From NCBI GenBank assembly GCA_003993805.1, contig RSEF01000002.1, positions 11,146,788 through 11,210,787 of the forward strand: a stretch of DNA of 64,000 nt, written 5' to 3'. The notes beneath the pieces were generated by a model that saw nothing but the letters and a program-made list of their open reading frames with translations, ran no database searches and was not told the origin of the DNA. This stretch comes from Himantopus leucocephalus. Its lineage: Eukaryota > Chordata > Aves > Charadriiformes > Recurvirostridae. Position numbers and translations under genes: made by a program. Of the stretch, positions 24,793 to 37,600 are shown piece after piece (position 1 is the first letter of the stretch; each line of letters begins with the position of its first letter).

Positions 24793-27700
24793 GTAAGCCA
24801 ACACCAAACCCCTTCATCACCCTGGTTCTGTTGGATTTTTGCTTTTTCTTCTTTGTACAGAGTTTCTGCTGACCAGGTCTTGGTCAAGGCAAGATGTCAC
24901 ACAGCAGAGATGGGAATCTCTGAGACCCGCCTGCAGACTGACACAGCTTCATCTCTGATAGGTGCCAGGGTTTTCTGACTCCAGTCACCCCTCAGAAAAC
25001 TCACCATTCGTTGTAGCTATGAATATAACTCTTCTGTAAATGAAAACAGCCTTTATTTCTCACCTGCCCTATAATGAAGTAGTACCAGTCCCAGCACCCC
25101 TGCACTACGTGATCTAAAAAAAAAAGAAGAGCTTCTGGTTTGGACCGGAACTCCTGCAGCAAGGGACTGCAAAGGAGGTGGAAACAGGGGCAAGACAAAC
25201 ATATTGGGTTGCATTATTGAGTGCAGCCAGCGCGTTGAGGGAGGTAGTTCTCACAAGTCCTCCATGCAGGGCTTGTGAGGCTGCACTGGTGTCCAGTTTG
25301 GGGCTCCCCAGTACAAAACACCAGCAGACTGGAGTGGAAAGCCACCAAGACAGTCAGGGAGACTTTTTCTGGCTCTCAGGCCTCAGTGTGTAATTTGATT
25401 CTGTAGAACATCATGGCTCAGATCCACAAAACAATGTAACCAGCTGCCTGGGTCTCTTTGGGACCATTGATTCAGAGCTGCTGTGAGAAAAGACCCCTCT
25501 GGGGCTTGCCTCCTTGGAGCTCGCTGGTGTTTCCAGAAGATCAGGTATGTGAACATCTGGAAGATAGCTCCCCCGCCCTCATACCATCCTCTCTTGGTGC
25601 TTACTTCTTTACAGTGGCTCTTCCCATGCTCAGAGGCAGGACGGCCAACCTCTTGCCTCTCCCTCACCTCATCTTTGAGAACAGAGTTGGTCACATTCAT
25701 CCATGCTCCGGAACTGGTTCAGATACAGCCTGAAGTACACTAGCCAGTCTCCAGAGGAAGGGTCTGGAGTTACAGTCCAGCAAGAATACTTGCCTTTGCA
25801 GGTGTTCTGAGACGACTCCTGGAAGAGCACGGACAAGGTCTGGACTGCATCAGAGCAGGATCCTATACACATTCCCTCTCCAGGGGCTGAAGAAACTCCT
25901 TTTACTGCTTGTAGTCTGGCATGGAGCCTGCTGGCTCACACAACCCTCCTCCTCTTCTGTGGGCTCAGAGGGAACTGGCAATGCTTTTATCTCCATCTGA
26001 CAGGTCAGACCTCACTGGACAACTGACATGGTTTCCTATGAGGACCTTCTCAGGACCTGAACCTTGTTTCTGCAATCAAGTTTCTTCTGCCAGAGAAGGA
26101 AACATTCTTTTGAGCCCCTGGGGCATGATCCCATATATCAGTCATGGACACACCTTTTATGGGCTGGAGGCTCCTTATTCCTTCCATACTCTAGTAGGCT
26201 CCAATGAGAGCTTTGTCAGCATTTCTACTCTTTGTCCTTGTTTCTCCTATTTGTGTAGTCAGTTGTTTAATGTGTGGTGTGATCCCACTCTGGCTTGAAG
26301 AGAGTGAACTTTTCTTTTGGGTGGACTCCGATCGCTTTTGAGATTTCAGATTGCCATTTGCATCACTGAAGTAAGCCGTGATGCTGTGTTATGCTTAGCC
26401 CAGCAGTTCAGATTTTTGTTTCACTTACGCTAAGGCACTTAGCTCAAATTGAACAGGTTTGCCTTCTGTCTTGGTCCTGTGTAAAAAAAAATTGTAAAGA
26501 AAACACGTATTTTTACCTGTTTATGCCTTGGCATATGGCAGCCATGGATTTCCTTAGCCCTCCTCTTGTTTATTGCATCATATTTTGTTATATGTTTGGC
26601 TTTGACCATATGCACAGAGATTCATCAGCTGATTTAGCCACAAAGCGCTATACGTAAACACTGACTGGGCTTTACAGATCTGAAGTGTTTCAGCAGACTG
26701 GATGGCTCATTACTTACAGGGTCGTTAAAGCTGGGAGACAGATAATAAATAGCCCATTAAATCATCCAGCCCCACCCCTGGCAATAGGCCGTCTCTTTTT
26801 TTACTCATGGCCGGACATTTCACCTCGTTGAACCCGTTCAAACCCAAGGCAGACCCACGGTGGGGTCTTTCAGCGATCCGCCAGCAGAACATGCGAAGGA
26901 CGAGCGAGCATCAGCCCTTCTGCCAAAGAAAAGCTGGGTCTCTGCCTTGAGTCCCACACCACGTGTCGCTCTCATCACGCGTTGCAGCAGGAACCCGCAG
27001 GGCTGCCGGGGCAGGGTGGCAAAGCAAACCCGTCCCGCTCGGGGACAAGAGCCGCAGGTCAGGGCTCAGGCAGCCACAGGAGCTGCCTGTAAAAGGCGCT
27101 TGGTAAATTTGTCACTTGTTATTCTACGGCAGTTTTGCAGATAAAAAGAAGGCTTGAGTCCCCAAGGGGACTCCATCTGGCACCTTTCATGAGCACTAAA
27201 TAATTTAGTAAAGAAAGTCTTTACATGTTCAGTGCTCCCTTCCTATATCTGACACAGCTCACCCAAAGCCCTCTTGAAAATAAAAATGCCTGAAAATAAT
27301 GCTCTGTCAAAATAGTCTGAACCCCAAATATTTTTAGAATTAACATCTTCTGACCTTTGGTGACTGTTCTTTATTAATGCCAAATCTATATAGTATTAAA
27401 ACCAGAATTACGCCTGTTGTAATAACCTTGTCTTCATTAATTGCCTGTGCAGCAATTTGGATGTCTTAGCAGGTACAGTGAAAGTGCTTTTCTTTGTGAA
27501 GAAGTTCTTTATTTCTTTTTATATTCTGCAACTTTCTTAAGCATAGTTGCTAACTGCCATTTTTTCTATGCAAAATAGTTTCTTTTTTTCCCCCTATTCC
27601 TCATGTTCTTTCAGTTTTATATAGAGAAGGAACAGGCTGCCTGATTTTCACATCCTAAATGCTCAAGAAATGATTGGTATGCCTGGACAGCCAATTTGAG

Positions 27701-29252
27701 AAGTCTTCAAAGAAACCTGATTGAAAACTGGGGTGCTCAGGACTTTCTGGAAATAAAAAAACCCAAATCTGAAAGCCAGAAAACAAAAGACATGCCACTG
27801 TCAAGGTATTTCAAGCAGGGGATCTATTGCCGATGGTGTTTCTGAAAGCTTTTATCCGCTTTCCTTATGTATTCTCCAGACACAAAGGATACAAAAAAAA
27901 AAAAGACCACTACTTTTAAATACTCATAAATTTCCAGTGTACCCACGACAATGGTGTCTGGATTGTGGGAACCAGTGGTGGGATGCTCAATGTTTAGGGC
28001 CTGCCAAGTGGTGTGAGGCCGTTCATCCTGGAAGCCAAAGGAGAGTCCATTTGCTGGGGAGGGAGGTTGCTGCCAAAGAGGGATGTGAAGCCCTGCTGAG
28101 AGGGGCCCTCAATGGTGAAGTGGACCTTTTCCCAGATAAAAACATAAAAAATCCTTTCAAGGAAAAGATTTGGACAGACTGTATTGAGCTTGTGTAGGAG
28201 AAAGGGACAGTACTGACTGCAGATGTTCAGAGGAGCCTCGTGGAAAACCATTTTTAAGATGTATTTTTTGAACCTGAAGAAGCTTGTTTTTTCTCTGTCC
28301 AAGTTTAATCTAAATGTATTTACTCCAGTCAGAAGCCCTATTCAGCAGGACCGTACAGCCCATTGAAGTCCATAAGGAGTTGAACACATTCTTCAATGAT
28401 TTCAAAGCCATAATCTTTCATTTATTTTTTTTTTCCCCACTTTCTGTGTTCTTCACACACTGGTCCGTGCATGTACCAAAGCAACACAAACAAGTCGGTA
28501 GGACTGCCTGCAGATCATAGAGCTTCATGCCCCACTCCTTTGAAACCCACGGCCTGTGCCAACGCAAATTTCACCAAAAGTGGCGAGGAAATATTATGCG
28601 ATGCACTTTGCCTGTGAAAGACACACAAAATGGGTCTTGAAAGGTTTGATGGCGCGTTAAGTCAGCAGACACTCACTCAAAATGTGTCTGGAGAAGGTCA
28701 CAGCCTGGCAGAAAGAGGCGTGCGCTGAGCTGCACGGGAAAGACTTCAAGGGGCCGCGTGTCCCATTGGTGTGACCCTACGCGAGGCTGGTGAGACAAGC
28801 CGCCTCGCGTGCGACCTGGTCCCTCATCCAAATTCTGACTTTGTCAGCTGCCCTTCTCTTCTCACAAGTACTAACTACTCTCCAGGAATTGTCCCCATCC
28901 CCAAGGCAAAAATTTTAGGGAGGCATCATTTTGTCCCTCCATCACTCTATGCATTTCATGGTAGAACTTGCTTATCTACGGCCTAAAGATTTGCGTCTCT
29001 TGGAAGTCATCTGCCCAGTGTCTTTGACAGGGAACATGCTGGATAAGTCCTGCCATGCCCTAGTCCAGGTAAGGAAATTGTATCTTTATTTGGAGCAGGA
29101 ACTGCCTCTTAATTGAACTCACTGCCCCACCACGAGCAGTTGCATTTAGAAACCAGAAGCATATGTGGTGCTACAGCCAACAGAGCACACTGTGGGTGAA
29201 CTGGGCAGCACGGTGCATAAGAGATGTATTTATACTGCTCACCTCCCCACAG
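24793..29252. other. Putative intron with CR1 fragment
   Basis: This is the interval between exon-like segments A and B. It includes a CR1 fragment at 25205-25365, a weak old-repeat tail near 26750-26800 ('catccagccccacccctggc'), and an open segment at 28919-29068 that ends in CAG with donor GTAAGG. That segment leaves codon phase 0, which does not fit exon B, so it is not joined to the model. Confidence 0.35.
25205..25365 (+). mobile_element. CR1 LINE internal fragment
   Basis: The words 'gcgttgagggaggtagttct', 'tgtgaggctgcactggtgtc', 'gtttggggctccccagtaca' and 'gactggagtggaaagccacc' follow the CR1 ORF2 order. Both ends are lost. It lies within the proposed intron between exons A and B. Confidence 0.75.
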
Positions 29253-29447
29253 TTCAAATTCCCTCCTGGAAGCAGAATTTCCAGCTTTCTGGCGCACAGA
29301 CTATTTCAGAGACGTTGCCAAGAATATTGTAGGTTTACCGGGAGACACTCTGCTCCAAGCCCTTCCCAAGCTCATCAGAGAGCAAATGAAAAATGACAAC
29401 TTCTGGAAACATACCCTTCGGGAGCTGGGAGCAGTGGAGCAGCAGAG
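29253..29447 (+). CDS. Putative internal exon B of an unrecognised gene
   Basis: Seen directly: a strong acceptor (tttatactgctcacctccccacag) is followed by 195 open bases ending CAGCAGAG and the donor GTAAAA. The phase is 2 in and 2 out, so it joins exon A (24568-24792) without a frameshift; the junction codon is CA+T, histidine. The translation contains AFWRTDYFRDVAKNIVGL, then a helical stretch QALPKLIREQMKNDNFWKHT and RELGAVEQQ. It has the charge and aromatic pattern of a folded helical protein, and the two other frames are closed. I do not recognise the family. This is the best-looking protein-coding segment outside DIP2C. Confidence 0.45.
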
Positions 29448-32400
29448 GTAAAAGGCAGGACCCTAAGTAAAAGCTACGATAGTGCAAGATGGCCCGAAAC
29501 AGAAGGCTCGTGCAAATTAACATAATTTGACGTAATTACACCTTTGATTTTCTCCGTATTTATGAAATAGACAAGGTGGAACCCTGAAAGAATGCAAGGG
29601 AGAAAGGACTTTATATGAACCCTCCCCGTAAACCCAGATCCATCGTAAATCACCTTTCCCAGCTGGCAGTACCTCACCAGAGGGGCTGAACCTGCCCGCA
29701 GTGCTCCCAGCCCCGTTGACACGGCACTGCAATGGGCTCGGCCAGCCCCGTGCTGCCCAGGCTACATTCTGAAAAATCACAGGAAAAGCAGCATAAAAGG
29801 ACTACTGAGACTGCACGGCTCTGGGGATTGGGGCTAACTTTTTCTTGTGTCTCAGCACCCCACAGTGCGTGGTATTAATCCCTGACTAGTGTCCACCTAG
29901 GATCCCAGGCACTGCTCTACTAGCTATTCTTGCCATTATAACTCTAGAATTTAAGAGAAAGCCACATCATTCGGGTATTTAAAAATAAGGCCTTTTAATT
30001 TTAACCTTAATTTCCTTGAGAGCTGGAAGGGTATGTGTATATGCTTGTATAACCCCCTTATTGCAGTGAAAAATGTTTGTTATCCTGATATGTGTTTTGA
30101 GAACACCAGGGGTAGTTTTGCTACACAAATAAACAAGCAGAGGAATGAATGGAAATACTGTTCAATCAGGAGTCCCTCATTGATAAAATACCTGTCACAT
30201 ACCTCTGCCTAAAGCACACAGACACGCTTGTATAGCGATGTGGCAAGTGGCCCACTAATCATATTCCAAGTAAGTCCTAAAAAGGAAAATTTCTACAGTC
30301 TTCAAATCTATAGAGGAGCAGATGGATGATGGTAAACTCTAAGTGCTTTACTGGCTGCCTGCCTGCCATCCTCTGAACAAGGGCTAATAATAATATCACT
30401 TAAAAGAGCCGCTGAAAGGTTAGATTAGTTTCACTGCTGCAATTTGCAAATAATCCAATATCTGAGTTTACTACATCCTTTGCTATGACCGTGGTCAACA
30501 AATTCCTGGGTGCAGTATGTTTACCCAGCGATAGGAGCTTGCGCTTACCTTTCAGGAGGAAGAAATCAATAGAGTGGATCTGGGTCCTCGTGAAATCACT
30601 GGCAAAATACAGACAAAGTTTCACCAACCATTTCTTTTTACAACAACTCCCAGTCTCTTCAGTCGGGGGGCAGGGATGAAAGCTTGCTCCCACTCACCTT
30701 CTGGCTTTTGCTGCAGCTTTGTAAGCCTTTCTTGATGGGATTTTGGAGCCTTTGGTGTTGCATGTGAATCAAGGGAAGCACGGTCTCACCTTGAACTCCT
30801 GGGCAGGCATGTGGTTAATCTTGGACTGGTTTGCACGACTCTGCCACGATGCACAGCTCTGCCATGGCCAGGGACTACGGGGACCCACTCTGCAACCCAC
30901 CTCCGCCCATGGGGCCTGGGGCTTCGTGCTGCCGCTGGCCGGGCGTTATGCACAGCCTGGTCAGAGCACAGCCAAAATATCGCAGCACCTTTCCTCCCCA
31001 GCAGAATGTCCTGCTCTGAAGGAGACAAGCGTGGTGTCAGCAATAAGTGCAATCCTCTCTCATCGGACACGAAGCTGAGGAAAGGGCTCAGAAGTGCCAC
31101 TGAAATGAAATAGCTGACAAATAACCCCGGGTATATGAGTTCCCAAATTAAGAGATTTGAGTCTCTCTTTTTCCTCCTGCTTCGCTTCTTACATGGTGAG
31201 GTCTCAGAATGTTTGCAGTCAGAGCCATGAGCCATGAATTTGCCCTTCCTTCCTCGAAGGATTGATAAACTCAGATTTGGATTTTATTAACTGGCTGAAA
31301 CATGGAAGGCCATGATTTTACGTGAAACAGTCATCGTAGAATCTACATCAGGGAATAAAATGATCTTGGAATGACTTAACTCCAAATATCTTCAGAAAAC
31401 ATCTGAACAAAACAATAAGGAGGCTTGGCACCTAGAAAAACAACCGTGGCGCTTGGATCTGTTAGAATTGACTGGTGTAATACAGAAAACACTTGTTCTT
31501 CGTTTCCTGAACCTGAGACCTGAACAAGGCTAAATGGCCCATCCTGCTCATTCTATCTATTTCTTTACTTGTTTTCCTCTCTCTAATCATCTCTCTAGAA
31601 ATGGTTATTGCTCCCATGTTAATGGTGAATAAACAGGCCCCATCCCATCTGCACCTTCCTTATCAGTTCCCACTCAGATCATTGGATTTCTTGGTAAGAG
31701 GACCAGGTTTGGTCCATTTGCGAGGAGTTTGGTCACCGTATGGCTCCTACAATCTCCTGGGCAGGGCAGACAGGCTGCGATACTCTCATCACTGGATGAT
31801 GTTACTAGCAGGTTTTCAAACGTCTAGATCATCCTGCTTTTGGATACCGATATGACATCTCTGCCTGTTGCCAAGCAATCCAAAGAACACAGGCAGGCTA
31901 GGCATTTGCTGTACAAGGACTTTCTTATACTATTGTTTAATACTAAATAGAAACAAAATAAATCACAAAAAAACCCAGCCGTAACACTACACTGACCCAC
32001 ATTTTGCAGAGTCAATGAATATTTTCTTTCCTCCCTGCAGCCAGAGCTGCCAGCACTCCCTAGGGAAGAGCATCAGACCAACACTTCTCACTGCATTCGG
32101 GTTTCCACAGCAGACCTGGCTGAAGCAGAGGGGACACACGCCCAGTGACATCCAAGTGCACAAAGCAGAAGGAACCCCAGCAATCTCATGCTAACCTAAG
32201 GACTGATTATACCAACAGCCAGACTGGTGCAGGACTGTGTTATTACCACTGCTGTCAATATTAACCCATCTATTTTGCTCGTTTAATGCTTTCTGTTCCT
32301 GAGAGGTTCTGCATTGCTGGTGTTTGCAGCCATCCTTTGAAATGTTGCAGAAGGAATCCCTGGAGCTATGGAAATGCATTTTCTTTTTCCATAAAAAATC

Positions 32401-33320
32401 ATTCAGGTTTTGCTGAGTTGTGAGCTTTGAAAACGGCAGTTTCTCTTCTGTCCTTTCACGTTTTCCCCAGAAAAAGTTAGCAGTGGATTTTCAAACTAAT
32501 TGATCATGACTATTCTTGTGCCCCAAAGCACATCTACATCTACGCAGCAGGGCTGGGAGCACTGAGGGGGGCCAGCTCCAGACCCACCGACGGCACCTGC
32601 TCCTCCAGCGAGGGCTTTGCTGGGTCCTCCAAGTTAGCAGAGCAAGGGTGGGTTGGAGTGGCCTTAGCTGCCTTGTGAGGCCCTTACAGGTCTGATGACC
32701 AGCTCTGGCTGGATGAGCTGTTGTGGAAATGAAAAGAAAGAGAGGCTGGTGTTCTTCAGTCCTCCCCTCTCCTCCTGTCTCCTGGTGGGCCACCCCTCAT
32801 CCCATCAGCAATACCCTATGTGGCAGCTTTGTAGGAGCACCACCTGGTGTGGCCAGACATCGGCAGAGGTGGTAGCAATGCCGAGTAGTCAGCATGCCCC
32901 TAGTAATACTGCAGAATGAATGCATACAAAAAAAGACATAACAGTTTGACATAAAATAATTGAGTTTTTACCTCTTTATTTAAAGTTACATAGAAAATGA
33001 CGTTTAGCAGTACATTAAAAGAATTCTATTTAGGCTTCAAAGTCAAGCACTGGAGATGAGGGAAAGGGGTGATTAGTGTGCAACCTTAATTCTGTTCCCT
33101 ATCTGCATTATGTTACGGAATTTAATTGTCGGATTGCTTGTGCCTCAGGGAGAGTCCAAAATGGAAGTTCAAGAGGCAGAATCAAGACAGTTTTAATGCA
33201 GCATTAATTTTCTAATTTGCAGTACACATTTTTGCGTCCTGAGTGGCTATTTTGAATACAATTTATAAGAAAAAGCAAAACAAAAAAATCTCCAGGAAAG
33301 GAAGTAGAATTATTTATGAA
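29448..33320. other. Non-coding stretch, possible intron
   Basis: No recognised repeat or gene. A 95-base segment at 31599-31693 has a strong acceptor (gttttcctctctctaatcatctctctag region) and a TTG|GTAAGA donor with one open frame (phase 1 in, 0 out), which does not fit directly after exon B. Other open frames around 30.8-31.2 kb look like chance. Confidence 0.35.
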
Positions 33321-33420
33321 CGGGAAACTGAGACATGAAGCAATTAAGGAACCTGTTCAGCATCACACAAAAAAAAAAACGGCAGTGGAGAGGGAATTGA
33401 ACCTAGTTTCTCAGTAGAGT
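33321..33420 (+). mobile_element. MIR/CORE-SINE remnant
   Basis: The order 'gggaaactgagacatgaagc', 'aattaaggaacctgttcagc', 'atcacaca', 'cagtggagagggaattgaac', 'ctagtttctcag' follows the MIR core (gaaactgag...gttaag...ggtcacac...gattcgaaccca). An A-run interrupts the middle. Ancient amniote copies like this are rare but known in birds. Identification is from remembered consensus only. Confidence 0.75.
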
Positions 33421-34150
33421 TTTTGATCGCAGCAAGCTGACCCACAGTGGAATACTTCTGTGCAGCTGTTGTTTAAGATGATTTTTATAAACAACTTTTA
33501 TCTATAATGCCTGTATTTTTGTAGAGTTTCAGACTGGTGCTTTCACTTTCTCCTGTACTTTAAAAGAAAAAAAGCCCATGACCTAATTAATGTGTAATGA
33601 TGACTAGAATAATATAGGAACCTCCTTTCTTTATTTTTGATTCTCTGATTTATTGCGCATCCAGGATTTTGCTTGCATTCCTTTTCTTTACTGAAAGGTG
33701 AGTTATGAAAATGATGGCACTGGGACAAGCCTTTCCTGCAGGCCACCCTTTCCTCCACACTGCCCTCGTCGCTGTGGGGGCCCTGTGGCTTTCTGTGTTT
33801 CTGGTAAGTGATGCTCAGCACCATTTTCCAGGAAAAGTAACTGCCCATTAGTTTTCCATCTCTGTGTGTGTTTGCACAGAGAAGGAGAGCCTGGCAGGTG
33901 TAAACTGGCCTTGGTGAAGAACAAGGTGCTGCAATTCAGCAGCCCGTACCAGGACACCACTGGCCCCTCTGGCTGGCGTGGATGGATATGGCCAATGAAA
34001 CAAGGGTGTCTGCAAAGCTGTTGTGAGGTCTGGTTGCCTCAAAAATCCAGCTCAGTAGGTAAGGGCTTTTGCGGTGTGCTGGGTGTCCTTACTGAGTCTT
34101 TCCAGGGCCAGGAGCTGCTGTGAAGCTGCTCTGACCACTGAGTGCAGAGC
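33421..34150. other. Spacer with short signal-peptide-like ORF
   Basis: A 48-codon + strand ORF at 33705-33851 starts MKMMALGQAF and continues into a hydrophobic stretch, ALVAVGALWLSVFL. The frame crosses a strong donor site, CTG|GTAAGT, at 33804. No family is recognised. The rest is non-coding. Confidence 0.3.
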
Positions 34151-34154
34151 CTTG

Positions 34155-34602
34155 GCCTCATTCAGGAGGAGACTCTTTCTTACAAGGAAAGGCTGCGGCA
34201 CTTGGGTCTTTTTAGTCTAGAAAAAAGAAAACTGAGGGAGGATCTTATCAATACTTATAAATACTTAAAGGGAGGGTGCCAGGTAGATGGGAACAGTCTT
34301 TTTTCAGTGGTGCCCAGTGACAGAACAAGAGGTAACAGGCACAAACTTGAACATAGGAAGTTCCATCTAAACATGAGGAGGAGGAACTTCTTTACTTTGA
34401 GGGTGGCAGAGCACTGGAACAGGCTGCCCAGAGAGGTTGTGGAGTCTCCCACACTGGAGACATTCAAAACCTGCCTGGATGCCGTCCTGTGCAACCTGCT
34501 GTAGGTGACCCTGCTCTGGCAGGGGGGGTGGACTAAATGAACTCCAGAGGTCCCTTCCAACACTTCCAACCCTGACCATTCTGTGATTCTGTGATTCTGT
34601 GA
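34155..34602 (+). mobile_element. CR1 LINE 3' end with terminal repeats, ORF2 tail open
   Basis: A well-preserved CR1 3' end. The ORF2 tail is open to a stop at about 34504 and shows [20 protein letters not shown] and [19 protein letters not shown] short 3' UTR follows ('ggactaaatgaactccagag', 'gtcccttccaacacttccaa') and ends in three units of 'attctgtg' (34578-34602). It is truncated at the 5' side and inactive. Confidence 0.95.
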
Positions 34603-37600
34603 GACTCAATGGTGGCGTCTCAGCAGCCACAGCAGAAACGCTGCTGTGGGTACATCCCTCTTTAGTCCTTCTCCTGCTCATTTCCAAAACACCCCATCCA
34701 GGTGCCCCATGGCAAACAGCACCTGCAGCCTCTGGGAAAGGACAGGGTAGGAGGGCCAATGAAACATGGCTTTTCGCTCTGCCAGTATTGAAGGAGACAT
34801 ATTGCTCCCATCACTCTTACCCCACCCTGTGTCCCCAGCCCATAGAGGGAGTGTAACTGCTTTTCTCTGCAGCCCTTTCAGTTCAGGAGCTTCTTCTCCT
34901 TCCCTTCTTCTGCCGAGTGCCCAGCCCTGACCTTGTCATGTACGGCAGCACCTGGCTAACTCTGCCCGTATCGGCACCACATATGTATGCACCCTCCAGC
35001 AATGAGACCCCTCACGCACGCAGCTGGGAGCCAGGGCAGGGCAGCACGGAGACAACCCCCTCAAGCAGCAGAAGCCTCCCTGCCGATAAACCCAACCTCC
35101 TCCAGGACCGTGGCCCTGTGCTTCAATCCAGCTTTCTCTAGGAAATGACTGTGGGCTTTGGGGATTTCATTCCATCCCGGGATGCAGTTACGCGGCCTCT
35201 GTTTGTTTGCACAGATTTGTTCTGCCGTTAGCTTTGTGCTTTGTACAAACAGCAGGGAAGCTCAGCGGATGGCAGGCACAGAGGTTCCTGGTGCCTGGGC
35301 AGAGATACTACGCTGCGCTCACGAGGGCTAACACTAGAAGGGTTAAGACATATGCCTGAGCCAGCAGGGATAAATCAAAAAAATCTTCTCTCTTCAGCCT
35401 CTCTTTATCTACATATATGGCCTTCTGCTCTGCCTCCCACCAGATTACAAACGTATCCCTGCAGCTCCCTGCAAAAGAGCCAGGGCTTGACTGAATCTCT
35501 CAGAATACTTTAGGTACAAGATCATCTTCCCCTTAGCCTGAACTCTGAATGAAACCATCCCAATGCTCAGAAAGCATCGCTTAACCAGTGCTTTTCTTTT
35601 CTGCACACCTCAGTTCTGCCATGGCGACACCTGGTACACACAAAAGCCTTTATTTGCTACGAGGGATTTATGATGCAGCCAGAAACGGAAGGGAAATGCT
35701 TCTTGATGCCTTGTGATCACTTTGCAGCTCCACACAACCACCTTGGAAACTGTGAGCTGCTTTGTGGCCCCTTTTGCAGAAAAAATCCATCTTTCCCAGT
35801 CTTTTCAGGTCACCCGTCTCTTCCTCAGGCTCCTCAAGGATGCAGCCCTATTTCCTTTACAAGCATAGCTGAGTAACTCTGGAGAAAGCTGGAGAGCAGA
35901 TCAGTAATGTTGGGTAAATGAGGAGTGAGGAAAGCTGGGCGATGGTTTCATGAAGATCTCTGCTGTGGCACGGGTGTTTTCCCGGAGCTCAGTACAAGCT
36001 CCCTGAAGTGCCTGGGACACTTGCCAGCATGAGAGGATCAGCTCTTTTATTTACTCCTAGAGTTGCTGCGTCTCCCTTCTGGTGAAGTGCTGACCATGGC
36101 TTTTTCTCTGCAACAAGTAAGGGGTTAGAGGGCTGATTCAACACGGGGTGGGACCAGACGCAGAGCTTGGAAGTTAGCAATACTGCTAACAACCTAATTC
36201 AGGTGTTTATATTGCAGATCATCCCAAGGGGATCCAGAGGCTCATGCACACGGTGAGGATCAGCCATGTGCTTGCACCCAGAAAAAGAAGCTGGACTCGC
36301 TCACCCCAACGTGGCTCCTGTTGTGATGGATGGCTGTATGGACCCAAGCGATGTGTCAGCCAACTCGGATATGAGGAAGATGTAGGTTTCAGCTATCCCC
36401 ATTTGACACTGCGGATGTGTGTCCAGATGTCCCCGTGCTAAAGCAGTAGTAAAGGCACTGCTGAACTTCCTTGTGTCTTTGATGTTGCTGCCTTTTCATG
36501 ACCAAAGGAAAGTTGCACAGTTTGGTCATAAACTCCTGGGAATGTGTGGAAATCGATGACAAATTCCAGCCAGTTCATAACATAGTTAATGAGCAGTTAA
36601 TTATGTTGGATGGGAAAACCTGGCTACAGGACTGCAGCATGGAGAGACACTGTGCACTGTAAAAATAGAAAAAAGGTAAAACTGTGATATTAAAAAAAGC
36701 TAATTTTCAATGAAACAGATGCTAAAATATTATAACTACGCTGACAGACTAAGCAAAGCTACAAGCTAAAAAGGAATCATATTTCTTAAAAAGAGGCTTT
36801 GACACACCTTTCTGGACTGTTCCTTCACCAACTTTCTTCCCCCAGCAGCAGGGTGTCTGAGCTGGGCTACTGTGTCCCAAGGATGCAGTGCAGCCTGTGA
36901 CACAGGCAAAATTAATTCCTACCCAACCCTGAGCCCAGACAGTGGTTTTTGCTCTTGCAACAGTGTCTCCCACTGACTGCGGCAGAGCACCAGTGCAGTC
37001 CTGGGCTGGAAACCTGTCACCTCCACCCATGCTCACCCAGGTCGCTGGTGATGTTCCATCTCCAATACCAACCCAGGGACATCTCTGCCCTCATCCAACT
37101 CCTGAGTTAAGCAATCTTGGGATTTATAATGCAGTGCCTTGGTTGGAGGCTGGAGGTTGAAGGTTGTAGGGGGTACCCCGAGGCATGGGGGTACCTCCTT
37201 CTGGTCATGCTGCCCTGTGGGCACAACCTGCTGTTTTTATTTGCATAACCCCCATGGCAGGGCCTTCTGTGGTTTGCGTGTGTGAAATAGCTGCTGAAGC
37301 ACAGCTTGGTCTTGTTGTCTGTCCCCTGGGCCTGCCTCAAGGGCAGGATGCGGTGACATTTCCATGTTATCTAAATTAGACCCAACCTCATCAGACCCCA
37401 ACTGCTTCCAAGAAAGTGCAGTGCCACGTCCACTCCCCTTGATCTCCTGAGCACGCGCCACTGGAGGAGTTTCTTCTTATCATGGCTTACAAGATCTGGT
37501 TCTCTCTGCAGATTATCCCAGGCATGTTTACTGTTTTATTTTCTCCCTGGCTTTAAATGCCTCCTCACCTTACAGTCTGTATTTATGACTGGCTCATAGG

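Noticed and set aside
34142..34504. 120-codon + ORF
   Set aside because: CR1 ORF2 tail; same reason.
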